DNA of 24,213 nt from an uncultured Oscillospiraceae bacterium (lineage in GTDB: Bacteria; Bacillota; Clostridia; Oscillospirales; Oscillospiraceae): the NCBI GenBank assembly GCA_944385455.1, contig CALWXI010000036.1:1-24213 (forward strand), in the 5' to 3' direction. How positions within the stretch are numbered: the stretch's first letter is position 1; each line of letters begins with the position of its first letter. Positions 13,526 to 21,592 of the stretch are shown here, one piece after another. The notes beneath the pieces were generated by a model. It did not search any database. It was not told where the DNA came from and saw nothing but the letters and a program-made list of their open reading frames with translations. A program made the translations under genes and the position numbers.

Positions 13526-16500
13526 ATGGCAGCGAAAATCGAGATCATGGACGGCAACCAGGCGGCGGCACACATCTCGTACGCGTTTACAGAGGTGGCG
13601 GGGATCTTTCCCATCACGCCCTCCTCGCCGATGGCGGAGTATGTGGACGAGTGGGCGGCCAACGGGAAGAAAAACCTGTTCGGTCAGCCGGTCCGGGTGG
13701 TGGAGATGCAGTCCGAGGGCGGCGCCGCCGGCACGGTGCACGGTTCCCTCCAGGCCGGCGCCCTGACCACCACTTATACCGCCTCCCAGGGACTTTTGCT
13801 GATGATCCCCAACATGTATAAGATCGCCGGGGAGATGCTGCCCGGGGTGTTCCACGTCTCCGCCCGGACGCTGTCGGTCCATGCCCTTTCCATCTTTGGG
13901 GACCACTCCGACGTCATGGGCGTCCGGCAGACGGGCTTTGCCCTGCTGGCATCCTCCTCGCCGCAGGAGGTCATGGATCTGGGCGCCGTGGCGCATCTGG
14001 CCGCCATCCACTGCCGGATGCCCTTCCTGCACTTTTTTGACGGCTTCCGCACCTCCCATGAGCTGCAGAAGATCGAGGCGCTGGATTACGAGGATCTGCG
14101 GCCGCTGGTGGATATGGATGCCCTCCGGGCTTTCCGGAGCCACTCCCTGAACCCCGAGCACCCCGCCACCCGGGGCACCACGGTGAATCCGGATATCTTC
14201 TTCCAGTGCCGGGAGGCCTGCAACGGAAAGGTTGCGGCCATTCCGGAGGCGGTGGAGCGCTATATGGCGGAGCTCGGCCGCATCACCGGCCGCGCATATC
14301 ACCCCTTCGACTACTACGGCGCGCCGGACGCGGAGCGGGTGGTGGTGCTGATGGGTTCCGCCGCCCAGACCGCCCGGGAGACGGTGGACTACCTTGCCGC
14401 CCGGGGAGAGAAGGTGGGCCTGATCAACGTTCACCTGTACCGGCCCTTCTCGGCGGAGCATTTTGTCCAGGCCCTGCCGGGCACCTGCCGGAAGCTGGCG
14501 GTGCTGGACCGCACCAAGGAGCCGGGCGCCATGGGCGAGCCTCTCTATCAGGACGTGTGTGCCGTGTGCCGGCAGCGGCGCCTGGCGGTGGAGGTCGTGG
14601 GCGGCCGGTATGGTCTCAGTTCCAAGGACACTACCCCGGGCCAGCTCCTGGCGGTATTTGAGAACCTGAAGGCGGAGGAGCCCAGGCATGACTTCACCAT
14701 CGGCATCGTGGATGATGTCACCCATACCTCTCTGCCGGTCGTGGAGATCGACACGGCGCCTGCCGGACAGACCAGCGCCGAGTTCTGGGGCATGGGCTCC
14801 GACGGCACCGTGGGCGCCAACAAAAACTCCATCAAGATCATCGGCCATGCCACCGATCTCTATTGTCAGGCGTACTTTGTCTACGACTCCAAGAAGTCCG
14901 GCGGCCTCACCCAGAGTCACCTGCGCTTCGGCAGGGCCCCCATCCGTGCGCCTTATCTCATCCCCGCGGCGGACTTCGTGGCCTGCCACACCCCTTCCTA
15001 CGTCGGCAAGTATGATTTGGTGAAAAACCTCAAGGAAGGCGGCACCTTCCTGCTGAACTGTCCCTGGGACCCGGCGGAGCTGGGAGATCATCTCCCTGCC
15101 GCCATGAAGCGGGCGCTGGCGGAAAAGCATGCCAGGCTCTACACCATCGACGCCATCCGGATCGCCCGGGAGCTGGGGCTGGGCAGCCGTACCAATACCA
15201 TTTTGCAGGCGGCCTTTTTCTCCCTGACCCGGGTGATCCCGCTGGACCAGGCGATTTCGGAAATGAAGGAGGCCATCCACGAGACCTATTACAAAAAGAG
15301 AGGCCAGGCGGTGGTGGATCGCAACAATGCCGCCGTGGACCGGGGACTCACGGAGCTGCGCGCGGTACCCATTCCGGACAGCTGGCTGGACGCCCGGGAG
15401 ACCCCCCGGGAGGATCCTGCTCCCGCCTTTATCCGCGATGTGGTGGCGGTGATGAACCGCCAGGAGGGCGACGGCATCCCTGTGTCCGTCGTGGTGCGAT
15501 ACGGACTGGAGGACGGCACCTGGCCCGCGGGAACCTCCAAGTTCGAAAAGCGGGGAGCAGCCGTGGAGGTCCCGGAGTGGGACGGCGCCAAGTGTCTCCA
15601 GTGCAACCAGTGCGCCCTGGTCTGTCCCCATGCCGCCATCCGTCCCGTTCTGCTGAATGAGGCCGAGGAAGCCGGCAGGCCCGCCGGATTCAAAACTGTC
15701 CCCGCCAAGGGCATGAACGGCAAGTACACCTACCGCCTGCAGGTCTCTCCCTATGACTGCACCGGCTGCGGCAGCTGTGTGAACGTATGCCTGGCAAAGG
15801 AGGCGGCGCTGGCCATGCGGCCCCTGGAGAGCCAGCTGGACCAGGCGGACAGCTGGACCTACGCCGTGGAGACTGTCACCATCAAGGCGGACGCCGTCAG
15901 CGATAAGAGCGTGAAGGCCTCTCAGTTTGCCAGGCCCTACTTTGAGTTTTCCGGCGCCTGCGCCGGCTGCGGCGAGACGCCGTACATCAAGCTGGTGACC
16001 CAGCTGTTCGGGGAGCGGATGTACATCACCAACGCCTCCGGCTGCTCCTCCGCCTACGGCGGCTCCACCCCATCCTCCCCCTACTGCGCGGACTGCAGGG
16101 GACACGGTCCCGCCTGGGCCATGAGCCTCTTTGAGGACAACGCCGAGTATGCCTATGGCTATCTTCTGGGGCAGGACGCGGTGAAGCGGCAGCTCAAGGC
16201 CGCGGCGGCGGCTCTGGCGGAGCGGGGCACGGCGGCGGAGGCCTGCCGGGCGTATCTGGACAAGGCCGACGACGCGGCGGTCTCCTGTCAGGTCAGCGAC
16301 GCGCTCCTGGCTGCCTTGGAGCACGACGGCAGCGCGGAAGCGGCGTTCATCCGGCAGAACCGGGAATATCTCACCAAGAAAAGCGTCTGGGCCTTCGGCG
16401 GCGACGGCTGGGCCTACGACATCGGCTACGGGGGTCTGGATCATGTGCTGGCCTCCGGCAGGGACATCAATGTGCTGGTGCTGGACACCGAGGTGTACTC

Positions 16501-17029
16501 CAACACCGGCGGACAGTCCTCCAAGGCCACGGCGGCCGGCGCCATCGCCAAGTTTTCCGCCGGCGGCAAGGAGATCCGGAAGAAGGACCTGGGCCTCATG
16601 GCCATGAGCTATGGCTACGTGTATGTGGCTCAGGTGGCCATGGGCGCCGATCCAAACCAGACGCTGAAGGCCATTCGGGAGGCGGAGGCCTATCCCGGCC
16701 CCTCCCTTGTGATCTGCTACTGTCCCTGCATCGAGCACGGCATGAAGGCCAGTATGGGATTGAGCCAGCTGGAGGAGAAGAAGGCTGTGGCGTGCGGCTA
16801 CTGGCATCTGTACCGCTATGATCCCCGCCGGAAGGCAGAGGGGAAAAACCCCTTCCAGCTGGATTCCAAGGAGCCCGCCGGCGATTTCCGTCAGTTTCTG
16901 CTGGGGGAGAACCGCTATGCCTCCCTGCAGCTGGCTTTCCCGGAGAAGGCGGAGCGGCTCTATGAAAAAGCCGCCCGGGACGCCCGGGAGCGGTGGGAGA
17001 GCTATCGAAGACTGGCGGAGGGATCATAA
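13526..17029 (+). CDS. nifJ: Pyruvate:ferredoxin (flavodoxin) oxidoreductase, full-length single chain
   Basis: The 1167-residue protein matches the usual one-chain enzyme length. In order: domain I with GIFPITPSSPMAEYVDEWAA; domain II; the gamma-type domain with FWGMGSDGTVGANKNSIKII; two ferredoxin-like [4Fe-4S] motifs, CLQCNQCALVCP (about 690) and CTGCGSCVNVCLAKE (about 745, with Leu where Pro is usual after the last Cys); then the thiamine diphosphate domain with GACAGCGETPY, GDGWAYDIGYGGLDHVL and VLDTEVYSNTGGQ. It converts pyruvate and CoA to acetyl-CoA, CO2 and reduced ferredoxin in the cytoplasm of anaerobes. ATG 13526 is preferred (GGGAG 8 bases upstream) over GTG 13517, which overlaps that site. 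It is monocistronic between a strong promoter and a strong terminator, divergent from a GntR regulator. Confidence 0.97.
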   Translation: MAAKIEIMDGNQAAAHISYAFTEVAGIFPITPSSPMAEYVDEWAANGKKNLFGQPVRVVEMQSEGGAAGTVHGSLQAGALTTTYTASQGLLLMIPNMYKIAGEMLPGVFHVSARTLSVHALSIFGDHSDVMGVRQTGFALLASSSPQEVMDLGAVAHLAAIHCRMPFLHFFDGFRTSHELQKIEALDYEDLRPLVDMDALRAFRSHSLNPEHPATRGTTVNPDIFFQCREACNGKVAAIPEAVERYMAELGRITGRAYHPFDYYGAPDAERVVVLMGSAAQTARETVDYLAARGEKVGLINVHLYRPFSAEHFVQALPGTCRKLAVLDRTKEPGAMGEPLYQDVCAVCRQRRLAVEVVGGRYGLSSKDTTPGQLLAVFENLKAEEPRHDFTIGIVDDVTHTSLPVVEIDTAPAGQTSAEFWGMGSDGTVGANKNSIKIIGHATDLYCQAYFVYDSKKSGGLTQSHLRFGRAPIRAPYLIPAADFVACHTPSYVGKYDLVKNLKEGGTFLLNCPWDPAELGDHLPAAMKRALAEKHARLYTIDAIRIARELGLGSRTNTILQAAFFSLTRVIPLDQAISEMKEAIHETYYKKRGQAVVDRNNAAVDRGLTELRAVPIPDSWLDARETPREDPAPAFIRDVVAVMNRQEGDGIPVSVVVRYGLEDGTWPAGTSKFEKRGAAVEVPEWDGAKCLQCNQCALVCPHAAIRPVLLNEAEEAGRPAGFKTVPAKGMNGKYTYRLQVSPYDCTGCGSCVNVCLAKEAALAMRPLESQLDQADSWTYAVETVTIKADAVSDKSVKASQFARPYFEFSGACAGCGETPYIKLVTQLFGERMYITNASGCSSAYGGSTPSSPYCADCRGHGPAWAMSLFEDNAEYAYGYLLGQDAVKRQLKAAAAALAERGTAAEACRAYLDKADDAAVSCQVSDALLAALEHDGSAEAAFIRQNREYLTKKSVWAFGGDGWAYDIGYGGLDHVLASGRDINVLVLDTEVYSNTGGQSSKATAAGAIAKFSAGGKEIRKKDLGLMAMSYGYVYVAQVAMGADPNQTLKAIREAEAYPGPSLVICYCPCIEHGMKASMGLSQLEEKKAVACGYWHLYRYDPRRKAEGKNPFQLDSKEPAGDFRQFLLGENRYASLQLAFPEKAERLYEKAARDARERWESYRRLAEGS

Positions 17030-17045
17030 AACCCATCCCTCCTGA

Positions 17046-17088
17046 CAGGCGGAGCGCCCGGCAAGCTGCCGGGCGCTCCGCCTGTTTT
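17046..17088 (+). terminator. Terminator of the oxidoreductase gene
   Basis: A perfect 18-bp stem (17046-17063 with 17067-17084) around a 3-base loop AGC is followed by TTTT. It is among the longest perfect hairpins in the window. Confidence 0.95.
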
Positions 17089-17150
17089 CGGACAGGACAT
17101 ATCCGCATGGGATCCGCGGCTTGACGCGGGGGGAGCTTGCAATTCACCTA

Positions 17151-17179
17151 TTCCCATCAGTGAATGATCATAGTATAAT
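17151..17179 (+). promoter_or_regulatory. Promoter of the alpha/beta hydrolase gene
   Basis: A perfect TATAAT (17174-17179) lies 17 bp after TTCCCA (17151-17156), 4 of 6 to the -35 consensus. ATTCAC (17142-17147) and GTGAAT (17160-17165) form an inverted repeat around the -35 with a 12-base spacer, a possible operator. Confidence 0.65.
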
Positions 17180-17227
17180 GAGACCGACGGTGCAAGCGGG
17201 CGTACTTGATAAAAGGAGGGCATGAAA

Positions 17228-17983
17228 ATGCCTTTTTTCAAATACGGTGATAAATCCATCTTTTATAAAGAATATGGAACCGGCGAGCCACTTATTTTTT
17301 TACATGGCAATACGGCGTCTTCTAAAATGTTTGAACTTCTCATGCCGCTGTATGCAGAAAATTTCAGATGCATTCTCATGGATTTTTTGGGGAATGGGCA
17401 ATCTGACCGAGTAGAATATTTCTCACCTGATATGTGGCATGATGAAGCCTTGCAGACAGTCGCACTTGCTGAACATCTGCAATGCCGGAAGGTTAGTGCC
17501 GTCGGAACGAGTGGCGGTGCGTGGGCGGCAATCAATGCGGTATTGGAACGCCCCGATCTGTTCTATAGGGTTGTGGCAGACAGTTTTGATGGTCGGACTC
17601 TGAATGACGATTTTTCTGATCATCTCCTATCTGAAAGAGAGGCGGCAAAAAGAAATTTACAGTCAAGACAGTTCTATGAATGGTGTCAGGGCGCGGACTG
17701 GGAAAAAGTGGTTGACCTTGATACGGAGGCCTTATTAAAATGTGCAAAAGAAAAGCGCCCGCTGTTCCATAAACCTTTGGAAGAACTGAAAGCCCCTGTT
17801 CTGTTCATGGGGAGCAAAGAAGATGAAATGTGCAGGAAAAATCTTGAACAGGAATATAGAGCAATGGCTGCCCTGATTCCAAGTGCGGCGATTCAAATGT
17901 TTGAGCATGGCGGACACCCGGCAATCGCTTCAAATGCTGAACAGGCTGCAAAATGCATTTGCAATTTTATACTGACCAAATAA
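17228..17983 (+). CDS. Alpha/beta hydrolase, probably horizontally acquired
   Basis: The 251-residue protein has the alpha/beta-hydrolase fold: PLIFLHGNTASS (oxyanion-hole HGN), MDFLGNGQSD, nucleophile elbow VGTSGGAWA (Ser95), acid Asp199 in FMGSKEDEM, and His230 in EHGGHPAIAS. The catalytic triad is complete. It acts as a cytoplasmic serine hydrolase on an unknown ester or similar bond. GGAGG is 8 bases before ATG 17228 but only 2 before ATG 17222, so 17228 is favoured. The gene is distinctly more AT-rich than its GC-rich neighbours and uses codons such as TTA, ATA and AAA that they avoid. It sits alone between terminators with its own promoter. These are signs of a recent arrival unrelated to the surrounding operons. 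Confidence 0.88.
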   Translation: MPFFKYGDKSIFYKEYGTGEPLIFLHGNTASSKMFELLMPLYAENFRCILMDFLGNGQSDRVEYFSPDMWHDEALQTVALAEHLQCRKVSAVGTSGGAWAAINAVLERPDLFYRVVADSFDGRTLNDDFSDHLLSEREAAKRNLQSRQFYEWCQGADWEKVVDLDTEALLKCAKEKRPLFHKPLEELKAPVLFMGSKEDEMCRKNLEQEYRAMAALIPSAAIQMFEHGGHPAIASNAEQAAKCICNFILTK

Positions 17984-18004
17984 TAAAACCACTGTGTCCA
18001 TCAT

Positions 18005-18028
18005 CGGGCCAATCTGGCCCGAACTTTT
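18005..18028 (+). terminator. Probable terminator of the hydrolase gene
   Basis: CGGGCCA (18005-18011) pairs with TGGCCCG (18015-18021) around ATC and is followed by AACTTTTC. The next 75 bases, up to the ribosome binding site of the following gene, show no clear promoter. Confidence 0.65.
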
Positions 18029-18116
18029 CAAACGGAATACCCGCGGCTCCGCCGGCGGCATCCCCCGGTCCAGGCGGCTCTCTGATTTTTGAAACATCCG
18101 GAAAGGAGATCTACCG

Positions 18117-19742
18117 ATGCCCCAGTTCAACGCTTTGAAGTACGCGTATCCCTCTCGCCGCAACGTCGTCTTTGCACGCAAGGGCATGGCCAGCTCTACC
18201 AGCCCCATTGCTTCCCAGGTGGGTCTGGAGATCCTGAAGTCCGGCGGCAACGCCGTGGACGCCGCCATTGCCATGGCTGCCACGATGCCGCTGGTGGAGC
18301 CTACCGGCAACGGCCTGGGTTCCGACTGCTTTGCCCTGGTGTGGAGCGCCAGGGATCAGAAGCTCTACGGTCTGGACGGCTCCGGCGTGGCCCCCATGGC
18401 CCTCAGCGCGGACATCGTCAGGGCCGCCGGCTGCGACAAGGTCCCCCTGGAGGGGTGGTTCTCCACCATGGTTCCCGGCGCGCCCAGCGCCTGGGCGGAG
18501 CTTCGCAGGAAGTTCGGCACCAGGTCCATGGCGGAACTGATGGCTCCCGCCATCCAGTATGCCCGGGAGGGCTTCTGCATCCCCGTCAACGTCTACAAGC
18601 AGTGGCAGGCGGAGGTCAGGCGCATCTCCGCCTGCGCGGCCAAGGAGCCGGAGCTCTACGGCCCCTGGATGGAGTACTTCACCCAAAACGGCGAGATGTT
18701 CGGCGTGGGCGCCACCTTCGTCAACCCCGACTATGCCAGGACCCTGGAATCCCTGGCTGCCACCGACTGTGAAAGCTACTACCGGGGCGAGCTCATGGAG
18801 CGGATCGTGGCCTTCTCCCGCAGGACCGGCGGCTTCTTCGACGAGGGCGACTTCCAGAGCTACCATGCCCGGTGGGTGGAGCCCATCTCCGTGGACTACA
18901 AGGGCTACACCGTCTGCGAAATGCCCCCCAACGGCCACGGCATCACCGCCCTCATGGCGCTGAACATACTCAAGGGCATGGATCTCAGCGATGAGCGGGA
19001 CTGCGCCGATACCTATCACAAGACCATCGAAGCCGTGAAGCTGGCCTTCGCGGATACCAAAAAGTTCGTGGCGGACCCCCGATACATGCGCACCAAGGTC
19101 TCCGACATGCTCTCCGACCGGTATGCCGGCATCCGCCGGGCACTCATCGGTGACCAGGCGGTTTATCCGGAGGCCGGCGATCCCTCCTGCGGCGGCACCG
19201 TGTACTTCTGCACCGCCGACGGCGACGGCAACATGGTTTCCTTCATCCAGTCCAACTACAACTGCTTCGGCTCCGGAATCGTCATTCCCGGAACCGCCAT
19301 CGCCCTTCAGGACCGGGGGGCCAACTTCTCCCTGGATCCTGAGAGCGACAACTGTCTGGAGGGCGGCAAGAAGTCCTATCACACCATCATCCCGGGGTTC
19401 CTCTGCAAGGACGGCAAGGCTGTGGGCCCCTTCGGCGTCATGGGCGGATTCATGCAGCCCCAGGGCCACGTCCAGGTGATGGTGAACACCATCGACTACC
19501 ATATGAACCCCCAGGAGGCTCTGGATGCCCCCCGGTTCCAGTGGGTGGGCGAGAAGACGGTCCAGCTGGAGCGGGAGGTCCCCGCCCACATCGCCATGGA
19601 GCTGGCGGAGCGGGGCCATCAGGTGGAGATCGTCAACAGCAACCTGGACATGGGCCGCGGCCAGATCATCTGGCGTATGGAGGACGGCACCCTGGCGGGC
19701 GGCACGGAGCCCCGTGCCGACGGCACCATTGCCGCCTGGTAA
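18117..19742 (+). CDS. Gamma-glutamyltransferase-family Ntn hydrolase (cytoplasmic form)
   Basis: The 541-residue protein has the GGT order. Large-subunit part: GMASSTSPIASQVGLEILKSGGNAVDAAIAMA, NGLGSDCFALVW, GAPSAWAELRRKFG. Autocleavage region: SCGGTVYFCTADGDGNMVSFIQS, with Thr361 as probable new N terminus and nucleophile. Small-subunit part: PESDNCLEGGKKSYHTIIPGF and GVMGGFMQPQGHVQV. Classical enzymes have TTH at the nucleophile; here it is GGTV, as seen in the broader GGT-like group that includes amidases and acylases. No signal peptide is present, so it is probably cytoplasmic and unlikely to be the periplasmic glutathione enzyme. AAAGGAG lies 8 bases before ATG 18117. It shares a transcription unit with a chromate-type transporter, suggesting an amide or gamma-glutamyl substrate that is imported (inference). 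Confidence 0.88.
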   Translation: MPQFNALKYAYPSRRNVVFARKGMASSTSPIASQVGLEILKSGGNAVDAAIAMAATMPLVEPTGNGLGSDCFALVWSARDQKLYGLDGSGVAPMALSADIVRAAGCDKVPLEGWFSTMVPGAPSAWAELRRKFGTRSMAELMAPAIQYAREGFCIPVNVYKQWQAEVRRISACAAKEPELYGPWMEYFTQNGEMFGVGATFVNPDYARTLESLAATDCESYYRGELMERIVAFSRRTGGFFDEGDFQSYHARWVEPISVDYKGYTVCEMPPNGHGITALMALNILKGMDLSDERDCADTYHKTIEAVKLAFADTKKFVADPRYMRTKVSDMLSDRYAGIRRALIGDQAVYPEAGDPSCGGTVYFCTADGDGNMVSFIQSNYNCFGSGIVIPGTAIALQDRGANFSLDPESDNCLEGGKKSYHTIIPGFLCKDGKAVGPFGVMGGFMQPQGHVQVMVNTIDYHMNPQEALDAPRFQWVGEKTVQLEREVPAHIAMELAERGHQVEIVNSNLDMGRGQIIWRMEDGTLAGGTEPRADGTIAAW

Positions 19743-19776
19743 GAGCCGGATATCCTGAAGGTCCACCACTGCCGGC

Positions 19777-19802
19777 GGCCGCACAGCCTAGGCTGTGCGG
19801 CC
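19777..19802 (+). other. Perfect 26-bp palindrome between the GGT-like and transporter genes
   Basis: GGCCGCACAGCC (19777-19788) and its exact complement (19791-19802) are separated only by TA. A T-rich stretch (ATTTTGTT) begins about 11 bases after the stem, too far for a standard terminator. It may partially terminate or stabilise the upstream message and so lower transporter expression. Confidence 0.75.
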
Positions 19803-19842
19803 CGCTGGCCTGCATTTTGTTCTGAAAGGAGCGATCATCGCT

Positions 19843-20400
19843 ATGCTGCATGACCTCATCGTGCTGTATACGCTGTTTTTTCGCATGGGCGCCGTCACCT
19901 TCGGCGGGGGCTACGCCATGCTGCCCATCCTTCGCCGGGAGATCATCCAGAACCACAAGTGGATGAGCGAGGAAACGGTAATGGACTACTACGCATTGAG
20001 CCAGGGCCTGCCCGGCATCATTGCCATCAACGTCTCCGTGTTCATCGGCTACAACCGCCGCCGTATCCCCGGCGCTGTGGCGGCGGCCCTGGGTATGGTG
20101 TCTCCCTGTATCATCATCATCTCCATCATTGCCGCCTTCCTCTCCAGCTTCCAGGATCATCCTTATGTCCAGAACGCCCTGGCCGGCATCTCTGTGTGCG
20201 TGGCCGCGCTGATCCTGGACGCCGTGGTGGGCATGTGGAAGAAGGGCGTGAAGGACGCCTTCGGTATCGTGGTGTGCCTGGTGATGCTGGGATTGAGCGT
20301 ATTCACCAGCATTTCTCCCATCCTGCTGGTCATCGCCTGCGCCCTCCTGGGCATCGGAGCCAGGTCTCTCAAGCGCGGAAAGGATGGTAAGCCGGCATGA
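19843..20400 (+). CDS. chrA: Chromate transporter family protein, first half-size subunit
   Basis: The 185-residue membrane protein has one CHR domain with the hallmark FRMGAVTFGGGYAMLPIL near the N terminus and ALSQGLPGIIAINVSVFIGY. About five or six hydrophobic segments follow. ATG 19843 is preferred over the longer frame: AAAGGAG lies 11 bases upstream and the hallmark falls at the usual position. CHR proteins are proton-linked anion transporters, either one fused two-domain chain or, as in many Firmicutes, two adjacent half-size genes that pair. Chromate resistance is only one documented role, so the natural anion here is unknown. The stop overlaps the next gene's start (ATGA, 20397-20400). 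Confidence 0.88.
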   Translation: MLHDLIVLYTLFFRMGAVTFGGGYAMLPILRREIIQNHKWMSEETVMDYYALSQGLPGIIAINVSVFIGYNRRRIPGAVAAALGMVSPCIIIISIIAAFLSSFQDHPYVQNALAGISVCVAALILDAVVGMWKKGVKDAFGIVVCLVMLGLSVFTSISPILLVIACALLGIGARSLKRGKDGKPA

Positions 20401-20960
20401 TCTATTTGCAGCTTTTCTGGGAATTCCTAAAAATCGGCCTCTTTGCCGTGGGCGGCGGTATGGCCACGCTGCCCTTCCTGCAGCGCCTGTCGGAGAGCTC
20501 CGGCTGGTTCCCCCAGTCTCTCATTACGGACATGGTGGCCATTTCCGAGTCCACACCCGGTCCCATCGGGATCAATATGGCCACCTACGTGGGCTACAAC
20601 GTGGCGGGGGTCCTGGGCGGCATTGTGGCCACCATGGGCGAGATCCTGCCCTCCATCATCATCGTGGTGATCGTCTCCAAGTCCCTGGAGCGCTTCCGGG
20701 GCAGCAGGACGGTGGACGCCGCCTTCTACGGTCTGCGTCCCGCCGTCACCGGCCTGATCGCCGCCGCCGGCGTCAGCGTGATGCAGGTGGCCATGTTCCA
20801 CGTGGAGCTCTACCAGGAGACCGGCAGCTTCCTGGCCGCTGTGGACTGGCGGAAGGTGATCTTCTTCGTGGCGGCCTTTGCCGCCATCAAGAAGTTCAAG
20901 CTCCACCCCATCGTCTATATCGCCTGCGCGGCGGTGGTCGGCCTGGTGCTGGGATTTTGA
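20397..20960 (+). CDS. chrA: Chromate transporter family protein, second half-size subunit
   Basis: The 187-residue protein repeats the CHR domain: FLKIGLFAVGGGMATLPFLQRL, ISESTPGPIGINMATYVGYN and GILPSIII-like GEILPSIIIVVIV, then further membrane segments. PGPIG is the signature of the second partner in two-gene CHR pairs. It starts within the stop codon of the first subunit, so the two are made together and probably form a heterodimer. No frameshift is needed to explain the split, since both halves start with their own N-terminal motif. The last gene of the unit, it is followed by a very long hairpin. Confidence 0.88.
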   Translation: MIYLQLFWEFLKIGLFAVGGGMATLPFLQRLSESSGWFPQSLITDMVAISESTPGPIGINMATYVGYNVAGVLGGIVATMGEILPSIIIVVIVSKSLERFRGSRTVDAAFYGLRPAVTGLIAAAGVSVMQVAMFHVELYQETGSFLAAVDWRKVIFFVAAFAAIKKFKLHPIVYIACAAVVGLVLGF

Positions 20961-20965
20961 AAAAC

Positions 20966-21020
20966 GAACAGGCAAGGGAGCCCCTGGATGCTTTGCATCC
21001 AGGGGCTCCCTTGCCTGTTC
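20966..21020. terminator. Very long bidirectional terminator (26-bp perfect stem)
   Basis: Bases 20966-20991 pair perfectly with 20995-21020 around a TTT loop. On the minus strand the stem is followed by GTTTTTC, an ideal terminator for the RidA gene. On the plus strand a TTTT comes 6 bases later. It separates the two convergent units. Confidence 0.92.
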
Positions 21021-21061
21021 AGCCGGTTTTGAGGCGGGCACCCACCGGGGAGGAAATGGGC

Positions 21062-21535
21062 TCACGGCGTTTCCGGCTTCAGCTGAAAGAGAAATTCGAT
21101 TTCCACCGTCAGATCCAGGGGCAGCTGATTGGTGGAAATGGCGGATCGCACTCCCACGCCCGGATCCTCTCCGAAGAGGTCGGCCAACAGCTGCGACGCT
21201 CCGTCGATGACCTTGGGCTGCTGGAAGAATCCGTCTGCACTGGACACAAACCCCAGCACTTTGACCACGCGTTGAATGCGGTTGAGATCCCCCAAGGAGT
21301 CATGCAGAATCCGCAGCGCGTTCATCACACACATTTGAGCGGCCTTCTGACCGTCCTCCACGGTGCGGTCTGCCCCGACTCTGCCGGTATACCGGTCGCC
21401 GTCCCGCACCATGGAACCCTGACCGGAAACATATACCAGATCTCCAATTTGAAGCGCGGGCTTGTACAGCCCGCCGGGGACGGGCGGGGGAGGCAGCGCC
21501 CGGCCCAGGGCCTCTAAGCGTTCATAGACATTCAT
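21062..21535 (-). CDS. RidA (YjgF/YER057c/UK114) family protein
   Basis: The 157-residue protein has the RidA trimer fold: GDLVYVSGQGSMVRDG, MNALRILHDSLGDLNRIQRVVKVLGFV and GVRSAISTNQLPLDLTVEIEFLF. Arg130 in VRSAIS matches the arginine that binds the imine carboxylate in active RidA proteins. The N-terminal extension and length place it in the longer YjgF-like (Rid4-7 type) group rather than RidA itself. AAGGAG is 8 bases before the ATG. It is the last gene of the MurNAc-salvage operon, 57 bases after the mutarotase-fold gene. Archetypal RidA hydrolyses reactive enamine/imine intermediates; why one is here is not known. No aminotransferase or PLP enzyme is visible nearby. Confidence 0.88.
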   Translation of the reverse strand: MNVYERLEALGRALPPPPVPGGLYKPALQIGDLVYVSGQGSMVRDGDRYTGRVGADRTVEDGQKAAQMCVMNALRILHDSLGDLNRIQRVVKVLGFVSSADGFFQQPKVIDGASQLLADLFGEDPGVGVRSAISTNQLPLDLTVEIEFLFQLKPETP

Positions 21536-21592
21536 TTGTTGCGCTCCTTTCCGGGGGAGTTTCCCCTTCTGCATGATGGTTCGGTGTATTCG

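Noticed and set aside
13508..16807. 1099-codon minus-strand frame opposite the pyruvate:ferredoxin oxidoreductase
   Set aside because: Same artefact; the plus strand carries a full, motif-rich enzyme over the same bases.
18111..19784. 557-codon minus-strand frame opposite the GGT-like gene
   Set aside because: Composition typical of an antisense shadow, and no initiation site.
19843..20960. A frameshifted, broken chromate transporter
   Set aside because: Each half has its own N-terminal CHR signature and the ATGA overlap is a normal coupled arrangement; two-gene forms are known in Firmicutes.
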